Source: Formosa undariae
GTDB taxonomy: Bacteria > Bacteroidota > Bacteroidia > Flavobacteriales > Flavobacteriaceae
NCBI RefSeq assembly: GCF_042427615.1
Contig: NZ_JBHMEZ010000013.1
Span: 124,001 to 188,000, forward strand
Reading direction: 5' to 3'
DNA length: 64,000 nucleotides
In this document: one piece after another, positions 1-7,558 of the stretch
Position numbering within the stretch: the first letter of the stretch is position 1
How the letters are laid out: every line of letters begins with the position of its first letter
The notes under the pieces: generated by a model
What the model was told of the DNA's origin: nothing
The model's database searches: none
The model's input: only the letters and a program-made list of their open reading frames with translations
Program-made: the position numbers and the translations under genes

Positions 1-468
1 GCAAATAGCAACAAAGGTGTTTTTACCATTAATTTAGCCGATGTTAATTTAGATTGCTTCAATTATGTAGGACTTAAATTGATGCCTTATGAAGGAGTAA
101 ATCCTGGTAATACATCTATTTTAACATATTATCAAAAACCAAGTGACACTTGTGAATTAGAAGTAAGTGGTACTCTTGATTTTACTTTTGATAGTTATGC
201 TAGTGAAATATCTTATGAAATTCTTGACGTTGAAGGAAACGTAGTTACTTCTGGGCCTAGTGAAGCTTTTGCAGACGGTACCGCTTCTTCAAGTATTCCT
301 GTTACTTTATGTGATGGAAGATGTTATAGTTTAGTAGTTTACGATGTATACGGAGACGGATTAGCTACTCCTGGAGAATTCTCTTTAACATTAAATGGAA
401 AAGAATATGCTTCGGGTGGAGGAGATTTTGGTGATTCAACTTCAACTTCATTTCAAGTTTTCGAGTAA
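1..468 (+). CDS. C-terminal part of a secreted protein with a beta-sandwich repeat-type domain (5' end outside window)
   Basis: The reading frame is open from the first base, so the gene starts upstream of the window; about 155 residues remain. The last ~105 residues form one domain beginning at a D-T-C-E-L segment, with a C-x3-C pair in LCDGRC and the signature VYDVYGDGLATPG. This resembles the domain found in the C-terminal halves of secreted metalloproteases and adhesins of Bacteroidota (pattern 'CYTFTIYDSYGDG'). The protein stops right after this domain and I see no type IX secretion C-terminal sorting domain after it, which is unusual for such proteins. The catalytic part, if any, lies outside the window. 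A strong hairpin terminator follows 20 bases after the stop. Family assignment is by motif recall only. Confidence 0.6.
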   Translation, partial: ANSNKGVFTINLADVNLDCFNYVGLKLMPYEGVNPGNTSILTYYQKPSDTCELEVSGTLDFTFDSYASEISYEILDVEGNVVTSGPSEAFADGTASSSIPVTLCDGRCYSLVVYDVYGDGLATPGEFSLTLNGKEYASGGGDFGDSTSTSFQVFE

Positions 469-487
469 TTAAATAAATTATAGATAC

Positions 488-525
488 TAAAAGGAGATTG
501 ATTTTAAATCAATCTCCTTTTTTTA
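488..525 (+). terminator. Rho-independent terminator after the partial secreted-protein gene
   Basis: A perfect 14-15 bp inverted repeat (AAGGAGATTGATTT and its complement) with almost no loop is followed by a run of T. It lies 20 bases after the stop codon at 468. Confidence 0.9.
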
Positions 526-539
526 TATCCTTTATTTAA

Positions 540-588
540 AAAAGTCAATAGATTAATATAAAAATTAATCTATTGACTTTTTTTCTTT
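540..588 (-). terminator. Terminator of the rhomboid gene (overlaps its last codons)
   Basis: AAAGTCAATAGATTAAT and its exact complement flank a short AT loop, with T/A runs on both sides, so it could act in both directions. The 3' codons and stop of the minus-strand rhomboid gene form one arm of the hairpin. Confidence 0.85.
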
Positions 589-1326
589 AAATATATAATG
601 ATAGTTGGTTATAGATACATTTGTAGGGGTTTGGGTTTCTTCAGTGACTTCTTCTTCGACAGGCTTGTGCTCTATAAAATTTCCATCGGCATCAAACTGC
701 TTTAGAAAATCATCATCATCTTCATTATAATCGGGTTGTTCCCAAGCATACTTTTTGGGTTTGGCAATTTCTCTCTTAAAAACAAGTGCAAAAAACAAAC
801 CCGTTAACAACCCAGACAGATGTCCTTCCCAAGAAATTCCTTCTTCCATAGGTAAAACATACCAAATCATGCTCCCATATAAAAATACAACTAAAAGTGA
901 AAGCGCAATTAATCTAAAATGTTTCGCAAATACACCTTTAAAGAAAATAAAACTTACCAAAACATAAATTAACCCGCTCGCTCCAATATGATACGATGGT
1001 CGCCCTATGCACCACGTTAAAAATCCTGAAACTAAGATACCGTAACCTAACACTTTCCAAGCGATGGGTCTGTAGAAATAGAATAAAGCAACACTTAACA
1101 CAAAAAGCGGAATGGTATTATGATATAAATGTGAAATACCCGAATGAATAAACGGACTAAAAATTATGCCTTGTAAACCTTCTAATGTACGCGGATAAAT
1201 ACCGTGTTTATTAAAAAATATATTCGTTTCCACTTCAAACCAAAACACATACCATAATATTAAAATAAATGCTAGCGGGTACGCAATGACGCCGTTAGAA
1301 AATTTAAAATGGTCGTGTTCTTTCAT
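565..1326 (-). CDS. Rhomboid family intramembrane serine protease
   Basis: Predicted polytopic inner-membrane protease of 253 residues that cuts transmembrane substrates. The catalytic serine motif GASG places Ser at about residue 117, and the catalytic histidine is in GHLSG at about 169; the H-L-Y-H-N segment at 66-70 fits the oxyanion-hole helix of the family. At least six hydrophobic helices are visible between residues 14 and 185. The last ~65 residues are a charged, acidic cytoplasmic-type tail (EDDDDF), not part of the rhomboid core. The gene is monocistronic and divergent from rarA. Its substrate cannot be told from the sequence. Confidence 0.92.
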   Translation of the reverse strand: MKEHDHFKFSNGVIAYPLAFILILWYVFWFEVETNIFFNKHGIYPRTLEGLQGIIFSPFIHSGISHLYHNTIPLFVLSVALFYFYRPIAWKVLGYGILVSGFLTWCIGRPSYHIGASGLIYVLVSFIFFKGVFAKHFRLIALSLLVVFLYGSMIWYVLPMEEGISWEGHLSGLLTGLFFALVFKREIAKPKKYAWEQPDYNEDDDDFLKQFDADGNFIEHKPVEEEVTEETQTPTNVSITNYHYIFKEKKSID

Positions 1327-1422
1327 GAATTAAATTTCCTTAAGATAATCAAATTGTAAACCATTTTATTTAATATGATAAAATGTCAGTCGCTAATTAT
1401 TAAATAGCTCTAAAAAATAAAG

Positions 1423-1430
1423 TAATTTTG
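1423..1430 (+). promoter_or_regulatory. Bacteroidota -7 promoter box (TAATTTTG) of rarA
   Basis: Perfect match to TAnnTTTG. Only four bases separate it from the ATG at 1435, so the transcript would begin at or next to the start codon (leaderless mRNA). No clear TTG -33 element is visible. Confidence 0.65.
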
Positions 1431-1434
1431 CAGT

Positions 1435-2712
1435 ATGAATGAACCTTTAGCAGAACGTTTACGACCAGAAACTTTAGACGATTATATTAGTCAATCACAT
1501 CTTGTGGGACCGCAAGGGCCATTGCGTATACAACTTAGACAAGGTTTAATTTCTTCTATGATATTCTGGGGACCTCCGGGCACAGGAAAAACGACTTTAG
1601 CCAATATTGTCGCTTCGCAATCCGGCAGACCTTTTTATACATTAAGTGCCATAAATTCCGGTGTAAAAGATATTCGTGAGGTTATAGACAAAGCCAAACA
1701 AAGTGGAGGCCTTTTTACAACAAAAAACCCGATATTATTTATCGATGAGATTCATAGATTTAGTAAATCGCAACAAGATTCTCTTTTACAAGCGGTAGAA
1801 AAAGGATGGGTTACGCTAATTGGAGCAACCACAGAAAATCCAAGTTTCGAAGTTATACCCGCGCTATTATCGCGTTGTCAGGTTTATGTTTTAAATGCCT
1901 TCGATAAAACAGATTTAGAAAACCTTTTAAGCCGTGCAATTGCAAAAGATAAGTACTTATCCGAAAAAAACATAGAACTAAAAGAAACAGCTGCTTTATT
2001 GCGTCTCTCGGGAGGTGATGGTCGGAAATTACTCAATATATTCGAGTTGTTAGTGAATAGTTTCGAAGGAGAAGATATTGTGATTACCGACGAGATTGTA
2101 CTGGCAAAAATTCAGAATAACACTGCACGCTACGATAAAACTGGGGAGCAGCATTACGATATTATTTCGGCCTTTATAAAATCGATTAGAGGAAGCGATC
2201 CAAACGCTGCGGTATACTATTTAGCACGTATGATTGAAGGTGGTGAAGACGTAAAATTTATTGCACGTCGCCTTTTAATTCTAGCGAGTGAAGATATCGG
2301 AAATGCAAATCCGACAGCACTCGTAATAGCTAATAATACATTTCAGGCAGTTTCTGCAATTGGATATCCAGAATCTCGAATTACTTTAAGTCAGTGCACA
2401 ACCTATTTAGCATGTTCGGCTAAAAGCAATTCGGCTTATGAAGCCATTGGAAAAGCGCAACAGTTGGTTCGTGCTACTGGAGATTTATCTGTGCCTTTAG
2501 GTATTAGAAATGCACCCACCAAATTAATGAAAGAATTAGGGTATGGAGAAGACTATAAATACGCGCACAGTTATGCTAATAATTTTGCAGAACAAGAGTT
2601 TTTACCAGACGAGATAAAGAATACAAAACTCTACGAGCCTGGAGCAAATCCCAGAGAGAATTCCGATCGTAATTTTTTAAAACAACGTTGGAAAACTAAA
2701 TATGGATATTAA
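1435..2712 (+). CDS. rarA: Replication-associated recombination protein A (RarA/MgsA AAA+ ATPase)
   Basis: AAA+ ATPase of 425 residues related to clamp-loader subunits and RuvB, acting at stalled replication forks. Walker A is GPPGTGKTT at residues 46-54, Walker B is ILFIDEIHRF near 102, and sensor/arginine-finger segments follow (IGATTENPSF, LLSRC). The C-terminal half carries the tetramerisation part typical of the family (DPNAAVYYLARMIEGGED, ARRLLILASEDIG). Length is normal. The ATG at 1435 is supported both by the standard N-terminus (LAERLRPETLDDY) and by a promoter box four bases upstream. Confidence 0.97.
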   Translation: MNEPLAERLRPETLDDYISQSHLVGPQGPLRIQLRQGLISSMIFWGPPGTGKTTLANIVASQSGRPFYTLSAINSGVKDIREVIDKAKQSGGLFTTKNPILFIDEIHRFSKSQQDSLLQAVEKGWVTLIGATTENPSFEVIPALLSRCQVYVLNAFDKTDLENLLSRAIAKDKYLSEKNIELKETAALLRLSGGDGRKLLNIFELLVNSFEGEDIVITDEIVLAKIQNNTARYDKTGEQHYDIISAFIKSIRGSDPNAAVYYLARMIEGGEDVKFIARRLLILASEDIGNANPTALVIANNTFQAVSAIGYPESRITLSQCTTYLACSAKSNSAYEAIGKAQQLVRATGDLSVPLGIRNAPTKLMKELGYGEDYKYAHSYANNFAEQEFLPDEIKNTKLYEPGANPRENSDRNFLKQRWKTKYGY

Positions 2713-2795
2713 ACGTTTCTACCGTATCTAAATTTTTGATGTGTGTACAGGGTTGTTCTATACCTGATTAAAATTCACACTAGACATATATAAAA

Positions 2796-2842
2796 GTAAA
2801 AGTGAGATTCCGATATAAATCAGAATCTCACTTTTATTTTAT
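2796..2842. terminator. Bidirectional terminator between rarA and the convergent unknown gene
   Basis: The arms AAAAGTGAGATTC (2798-2810) and GAATCTCACTTTT (2823-2835) pair perfectly around a 12-base loop, with A and T runs outside. It sits between the two convergent stops. Confidence 0.9.
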
Positions 2843-2863
2843 TCAAATATGAAAAACGAGTTG

Positions 2864-3604
2864 TTAAAACTTAACGTTTAAAACCTCTTCTTTTAACGTA
2901 TCACCTTCATAATATTCGATTACCCATTGGTCTCCCTTTTTACGAACTGTGGCTTGCTTTCCTTCAACAAAATACATGTCTTCTACACTAGATTTTTTTA
3001 ACTTGTAAACGACCTTTGGTGTACTATCTACTAGTTGATAACCATTAGCAGTAGGTTGCGCATATAATACATTAGATGTCGGAACCACAGCTTTCGATAC
3101 AGCATTAGAGGGTACTGCAGCAGTTGTTACAGCCGCCTCGGCAGCCGGAATTGCGACTCCTAAATTAGCAGAAGATTCTGTATATTTATAATTTACAGCA
3201 TCGAAAGAATTAAACGCATCGCGTAATGCTGCATGATACGCCTTTTTAAATTCTTTTATTTTCGAAACTCCAATAGCTGTTTCAAAAACAACCTTGTTTT
3301 TACAATCTTTTAAAACAACAACTAGTTTTGTTGTAAACATATTGGATTCATTCTTAACGTCAGATCGCAATATTAAACATCTATTAAATTCTTGTTCAAC
3401 CGACATTTCATCGCCTTCCATCATTGCAGAAAAGCCTTTCTTTTCAAATAAAAATTTAGTCAATTCGTTTAATTGATATTGATTAGATTCTTTTAAAAAA
3501 TCATATTTATTTGGGACAACTACATATTTATAATCGTTTAAGTTTGATTGCGCAAAAGAGCTAAAACAAACACTCACAACTAACAATAAAATTATTTTTT
3601 TCAT
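2864..3604 (-). CDS. Secreted protein of unknown function
   Basis: I do not recognise a named family. The 246-residue product begins with a clear signal peptide (KKIILLLVVSVCFSSFAQ), so it is exported to the periplasm or beyond. A globular part with alternating strands spans residues ~25-135, followed by an Ala/Val/Pro/Thr-rich linker at ~145-180 (AAEAAVTTAAVPSNAV) and a small C-terminal beta-rich part ending in VLNVKF. A near-consensus box TACCTTTA lies at 3623-3630 on the minus strand. Located downstream (in its own direction) of nothing obvious; the yjjG-like gene lies 34 bases upstream of it, so co-transcription is possible. Confidence 0.75.
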   Translation of the reverse strand: MKKIILLLVVSVCFSSFAQSNLNDYKYVVVPNKYDFLKESNQYQLNELTKFLFEKKGFSAMMEGDEMSVEQEFNRCLILRSDVKNESNMFTTKLVVVLKDCKNKVVFETAIGVSKIKEFKKAYHAALRDAFNSFDAVNYKYTESSANLGVAIPAAEAAVTTAAVPSNAVSKAVVPTSNVLYAQPTANGYQLVDSTPKVVYKLKKSSVEDMYFVEGKQATVRKKGDQWVIEYYEGDTLKEEVLNVKF

Positions 3605-3638
3605 GGGTTAAATTATTTTAAGTAAAGGTAATTAAGTT

Positions 3639-4325
3639 TTATAAATATTTTTTCAAATCGATTAATTTATCAATTTGAGTTATATGACGATGCTCTGTCA
3701 AACGAATTTCATTAAAATATATTGCTTGAAACCCTGTATTAATGGCTCCAAGAATATCGGCTTCCAGGTTGTCCCCAATCATTATGCTGGTATTAACCTC
3801 AGCATTTGCCTTGTTTAAAGCATAATTAAAAATATCTGGATGCGGTTTTTTAACACCTGCCTCTTCAGAATTAGTCACTGTTTTAAAATACTTAAGAATA
3901 TTGGAATTTGTTAATTTTGAAGTTTGAACTTCCTCGAATCCGTTGGTTATAATATGAAGATTATACTTAGGTTCTAGATAATTTAATATGGAAATAGTGT
4001 CTTCAAAAAGATAATTAAATGAGGATAAATACGCCAGATAATCATCAGATAATTTATTTACAACCTCGGTAGATACAGGAGTTTCTAACTGATTAAAAGT
4101 ATCGTTTAACCTTCCAAAACGCAAGGTTTCTTTATCGACCTCACCCATTCTAAAGCGCTTCCAATACTCGAAATTAATAGGAACATAAGCTTCTAAAAAC
4201 ACATCTAAATCGATTTCTAATTGATTGACTTCGAATATTTTTTGCAAGGTTAAAGACGAATTTTTTTCGAAATCCCAAAGTGTATGGTCTAAATCGAAAA
4301 ACACATCCTTTATTTTATTTGTCAT
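3639..4325 (-). CDS. yjjG: YjjG-type noncanonical pyrimidine nucleotidase (HAD hydrolase)
   Basis: HAD-superfamily phosphatase of 228 residues. Motif I is FFDLDHTLWD (nucleophile Asp11, Asp13), motif II is IITNG, motif III the lysine in GVKKPHPDIF, and motif IV is IGDNLEADILGA. The DLDHTLWDFE start and helical cap match the YjjG nucleotidases, which hydrolyse nucleoside monophosphates including non-canonical pyrimidines. Its start codon overlaps the end of the upstream polysaccharide-deacetylase-like gene by 11 bases, so both are very likely translated from one mRNA. HAD class is certain; substrate follows from family resemblance only. Confidence 0.88.
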   Translation of the reverse strand: MTNKIKDVFFDLDHTLWDFEKNSSLTLQKIFEVNQLEIDLDVFLEAYVPINFEYWKRFRMGEVDKETLRFGRLNDTFNQLETPVSTEVVNKLSDDYLAYLSSFNYLFEDTISILNYLEPKYNLHIITNGFEEVQTSKLTNSNILKYFKTVTNSEEAGVKKPHPDIFNYALNKANAEVNTSIMIGDNLEADILGAINTGFQAIYFNEIRLTEHRHITQIDKLIDLKKYL

Positions 4326-5619
4326 TTTCTGTTGAATCTAAAATAATATTGAATAATTCTTTAAAATGCTTCCACTGCCCCATGCCACTAAACGTGTAAT
4401 TATGAAACACAGGAACGAATTCTCCATTAACACGCTTTACCTGATTAATAATATACTGAAGCGATTCTTTTTTATCTAATAAAGAGACATTCTTTAATAA
4501 TGCAGAATCGATAACATGATAGGAATTAATACGCAGTGGTGTTTGCACCTCGTAATCTAAATCGTAAAAGAAAAAAGGAGTACACGTTCCTGCTCTAAAC
4601 CCGAGTTCGTTTACATATCCCATGGTATAATCGTCCTGGACCTCCAATTCTACAAGATTCCGGTATAAATCCGGTAAATTTAGTTTGGAAAAGGAATTAC
4701 GCGTTTCTAAAAGAGACGTGTTAATTATACCTTCCATTTGTTGTTGTTCTTTCTTTAAAATAGATTTATCTTCAATAGCAAAATAAGAAACTTTTAGCCC
4801 TACCCTACAATAATCTGCAACAGATTTTATTAAAGACACATAGTCTTTTCTAAGGGCACTTATCCCTTTATCGTAAGTTGAAAAATCTCCAATTAGAAAG
4901 AAAAAATGAAACTTAAAACCTGTTTGTTTTTGTTTGTTTAATATATATTTAAACGTATCGTATGGATCGCGTTTTAAACCAAACAAAACCATTTGGCGGT
5001 AGTACAATTTCTTAAAATTAAAGGCAAATAAATCCTTAATGTTTCCTCCTAAAGTTCGCATTAATCCTTTCAATTTAAAATCGTAAGGTGCCGGCACATC
5101 TATAACCGGTTTTATACTATATTTTCGTTTTGGAAATTCAACATTCGGATAATTCGCTTCTAAAACAGACTTAAACTTGTAGGCCCAAATATCGACCACT
5201 GGCTCTTTTAAAAAGTTATGTTTATACGCTAAACTTTCATGAGCACCGTAACGTCCATACTCATCTTTTACATGAGGTAAATATTCTTCGTATCTGCTTA
5301 ACAGGTAAAATGACGCTGCAAAAACATCAAAAGGAATCGCGCTTTTATCTCCAGTAAAAAAGAAGCATTTAGTATCCTCCCATTTGGTTACATTTAAATC
5401 TGGATCTGATAATCCTTGCTCAAATAATAAATCGTGACTACGTATAAACACCTCATTCCCTAATGGTTTTTTAGTGTACGACATTTTAAAACTATCGTGA
5501 GCAATAAACTCTTCTATAGTTGTAGTAAACCGCACCGGGATACCAAGAATTCTGGTACAGAGATGTTTAAACGTAAAATTTATACGTGGTGTTATTTTAT
5601 GAGTATATACTAGAAGCAC
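4315..5619 (-). CDS. Polysaccharide deacetylase-like family protein
   Basis: A 434-residue protein that resembles the Bacteroidota proteins annotated as polysaccharide deacetylase family with an N-terminal conserved region (start LLVYTHKITPR). The N-terminal ~150 residues form the conserved front domain (LLSRYEEYLPHVKDEYGRYG); from ~175 the protein looks like a NodB-type barrel (KPVIDVPAPYDFK; FFFLIGDFSTYD; GFRAGTCTPFFFYDL; PVFHNYTFSG). The usual Asp-Asp of motif 1 reads as IDVPAPYD, so catalytic competence is not obvious. The start is GTG at 5619; the ATG at 5623 is out of frame. A near-consensus box TACTTTTA lies at 5637-5644. It overlaps yjjG by 11 bases. Confidence 0.78.
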   Translation of the reverse strand: MLLVYTHKITPRINFTFKHLCTRILGIPVRFTTTIEEFIAHDSFKMSYTKKPLGNEVFIRSHDLLFEQGLSDPDLNVTKWEDTKCFFFTGDKSAIPFDVFAASFYLLSRYEEYLPHVKDEYGRYGAHESLAYKHNFLKEPVVDIWAYKFKSVLEANYPNVEFPKRKYSIKPVIDVPAPYDFKLKGLMRTLGGNIKDLFAFNFKKLYYRQMVLFGLKRDPYDTFKYILNKQKQTGFKFHFFFLIGDFSTYDKGISALRKDYVSLIKSVADYCRVGLKVSYFAIEDKSILKKEQQQMEGIINTSLLETRNSFSKLNLPDLYRNLVELEVQDDYTMGYVNELGFRAGTCTPFFFYDLDYEVQTPLRINSYHVIDSALLKNVSLLDKKESLQYIINQVKRVNGEFVPVFHNYTFSGMGQWKHFKELFNIILDSTENDK

Positions 5620-5688
5620 ACATTGATTTTAAGTAATAAAAGTAATGATTTTACAGTTAAGAACACAGATAACACTACTTAAAGCATC

Positions 5689-6387
5689 TTACATTTCGTT
5701 TTCGTCTGCAAAACTAAAATACGCACGTTCGGTTATAATTATATGGTCTAGCACTTTAATGTCTAAACTTAAAGCAGCAGTTTTTAGTTTTTGAGTGATT
5801 TGTTTATCGGCCACACTAGGTTTTAAAGTCCCTGAAGGATGATTATGAACCAAAATTAGTGCTGTTGCTCCTAGTTCTAAAGCCATTTTTAAGGTTAAGC
5901 GCACATCGACTAACGTCCCCGTAATGCCGCCTTTACTTAATTGTTGCTTTTGTAGTATGGTATTGGAATTATTTAGGTAAATAATCCAAAACTCTTCATG
6001 TGGTAGTTCTCCTAAAACGGGTTGCATAACGTCAAATACAGAGGCAGACGAGGTGATTTTATTTTGCTTTACAGCCTCCTCTCCTCTTCGTCTTCTACCG
6101 AGTTCCATAGTCGCAGCAATAGTTATGGCTTTCGCTTCTCCAATCCCTTTAAATGTCATTAATTGTTTAATAGATAATTTTCCTAAAGCCCGTAAATTAT
6201 TATCTACGCTACCTAAAATACGCTTGGATAAATCTACAGCACTTTCTTCGCGATTGCCACTTCCTATAAGAATAGCTACCAATTCTGCATCGCTTAAAGC
6301 TGCTTGACCTTTATAAAGCAACTTCTCCCGAGGCCGATCGTCTTGCGACCAATTTTTAATTGAAAAAGGAATCTTTTTATCTAACAT
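5689..6387 (-). CDS. radC: RadC family JAB/MPN metal-binding protein
   Basis: RadC-family protein of 232 residues, of uncertain cell role despite the historical DNA-repair name. A helix-hairpin-helix segment (TFKGIGEAKAITI) lies near residues 78-90 and the JAMM metal site HNHPSG...D uses His181, His183 and Asp194, with the family hallmark SGTLKPSVAD. I chose the ATG at 6387 (LDKKIPFSIKNW), the usual N-terminus, rather than an in-frame start 45 bases further upstream that would add non-conserved residues. It is divergent from the DUF1569 gene, with 50 bases between the starts. Confidence 0.93.
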   Translation of the reverse strand: MLDKKIPFSIKNWSQDDRPREKLLYKGQAALSDAELVAILIGSGNREESAVDLSKRILGSVDNNLRALGKLSIKQLMTFKGIGEAKAITIAATMELGRRRRGEEAVKQNKITSSASVFDVMQPVLGELPHEEFWIIYLNNSNTILQKQQLSKGGITGTLVDVRLTLKMALELGATALILVHNHPSGTLKPSVADKQITQKLKTAALSLDIKVLDHIIITERAYFSFADENEM

Positions 6388-6437
6388 ACTATAAATATAA
6401 AAATTGTAAATTTCTGAAACAATTAAAACCACTGAAA

Positions 6438-6890
6438 ATGAACACTTTATTTAATATTGAATCTGCAGAGACCATTCTGAGGAGACTCGATAATTTAACG
6501 GAAACCAATATTGCCAAGTGGGGAAAGATGGATGTTGGGCAAATGCTAAAACATTGTCAAGGCCCATTAGATATTGCTTTAGGCAACCAGGTTCTACATA
6601 CGAAACTCAACTTTTTTCAAAAAATAATGCTATCTATTTATAAACCATTATTATTTAACGACAAACCTTGGAAACAAAACTTACCTACAGCAAAAGAGTT
6701 TAGAATAACAACGCCACAAATATTCTTAGAAGAGAAAAAAAACTTAAAACTACGTATAGAAACTTTTTCTAAAAAAACCGATGTAAAAACTTGGCCTAAT
6801 CATCCACTTTTTGGTTATTTTACACCCGAACAATGGGGTCAAATGCAATACAAACATTTGGATCATCATTTAACCCAATTTAATGTCTAA
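6438..6890 (+). CDS. DUF1569 (DinB-like) family protein
   Basis: 150-residue protein matching the DUF1569 pattern: a helical, DinB-like four-helix fold with conserved KWGKMDVGQMLKHC near residues 24-37, FGYFTPEQWGQ near 125 and a histidine-rich end (HLDHHL) that would supply metal ligands. The family is probably metal-binding but no reaction is established. I start it at the ATG at 6438 because the in-frame upstream TTG at 6360 would run into the divergent radC gene. The next gene begins 16 bases after the stop, suggesting a two-gene operon with the FMN-binding protein. Confidence 0.82.
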   Translation: MNTLFNIESAETILRRLDNLTETNIAKWGKMDVGQMLKHCQGPLDIALGNQVLHTKLNFFQKIMLSIYKPLLFNDKPWKQNLPTAKEFRITTPQIFLEEKKNLKLRIETFSKKTDVKTWPNHPLFGYFTPEQWGQMQYKHLDHHLTQFNV

Positions 6891-6906
6891 CTAAATAATT
6901 TTATCA

Positions 6907-7497
6907 TTGAGTTATCCTCCAAATATTCATCAAGACGACAATAAAGATCGCATGATTGAAGTGATTAAGCAATATCCCTTAGCAACGGTTATTTCTGTAG
7001 AAAACAATCTACCATTTATTACGCATTTACCACTTATTTACAAGTCAGGAAAATTGATAGGTCATATTGATAAAAGTAATCCACATGCATCCTTATTAAA
7101 AGAGAACACACCTGTTACTATAATTTTTTCGGGTCCTGATTGCTATATCTCTCCTAGCCTTTTCGAAAAAGCAGAACTGCCTACTTGGAACTATATAAAA
7201 GTGCACTTACAAGGAACCGTTTCTGAAATTAAAAATGAAAATGAAGTAAAGCAATCTATGGTCGATATGACGTCGTTTTTAGAAGCCTCACAACAGGCTT
7301 ACGTCTTAGATTACAACAACCCAAGCATGGATAAGTTTGTTAATTACGTCAAGGGATTTGAAATAGACATCCGGCAATGGGAAGGAAAGTTTAAACTATC
7401 GCAAAATAAAACACCAGAAGCTCGAGACATTGCCAAGCAGCAATTAATCTCGAAAAACGAATCAAGTATTACGCCCTTTTTAGACCGGATTATTTAA
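6907..7497 (+). CDS. PaiB-type FMN-binding protein
   Basis: 196 residues with the PaiB pattern: N-terminal PPNIHQDD, then PLATVISVENNLPFITHLPL, the segment GHIDKSNPHA, FSGPDCYISPS, and PTWNYIKVHLQG, which together form the FMN-binding split barrel. Family members are annotated as FMN-binding negative transcriptional regulators or as pyridoxamine-oxidase-like proteins. The only suitable start is TTG at 6907, giving SYPPN, the expected N-terminus; an ATG start is not available near it. It is closely spaced behind the DUF1569 gene. Confidence 0.88.
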   Translation: MSYPPNIHQDDNKDRMIEVIKQYPLATVISVENNLPFITHLPLIYKSGKLIGHIDKSNPHASLLKENTPVTIIFSGPDCYISPSLFEKAELPTWNYIKVHLQGTVSEIKNENEVKQSMVDMTSFLEASQQAYVLDYNNPSMDKFVNYVKGFEIDIRQWEGKFKLSQNKTPEARDIAKQQLISKNESSITPFLDRII

Positions 7498-7558
7498 TTT
7501 TAGGTTAACATAAACGTCTAAAAAACTATATTTATAATATAAATTTATATCGCCCAAC

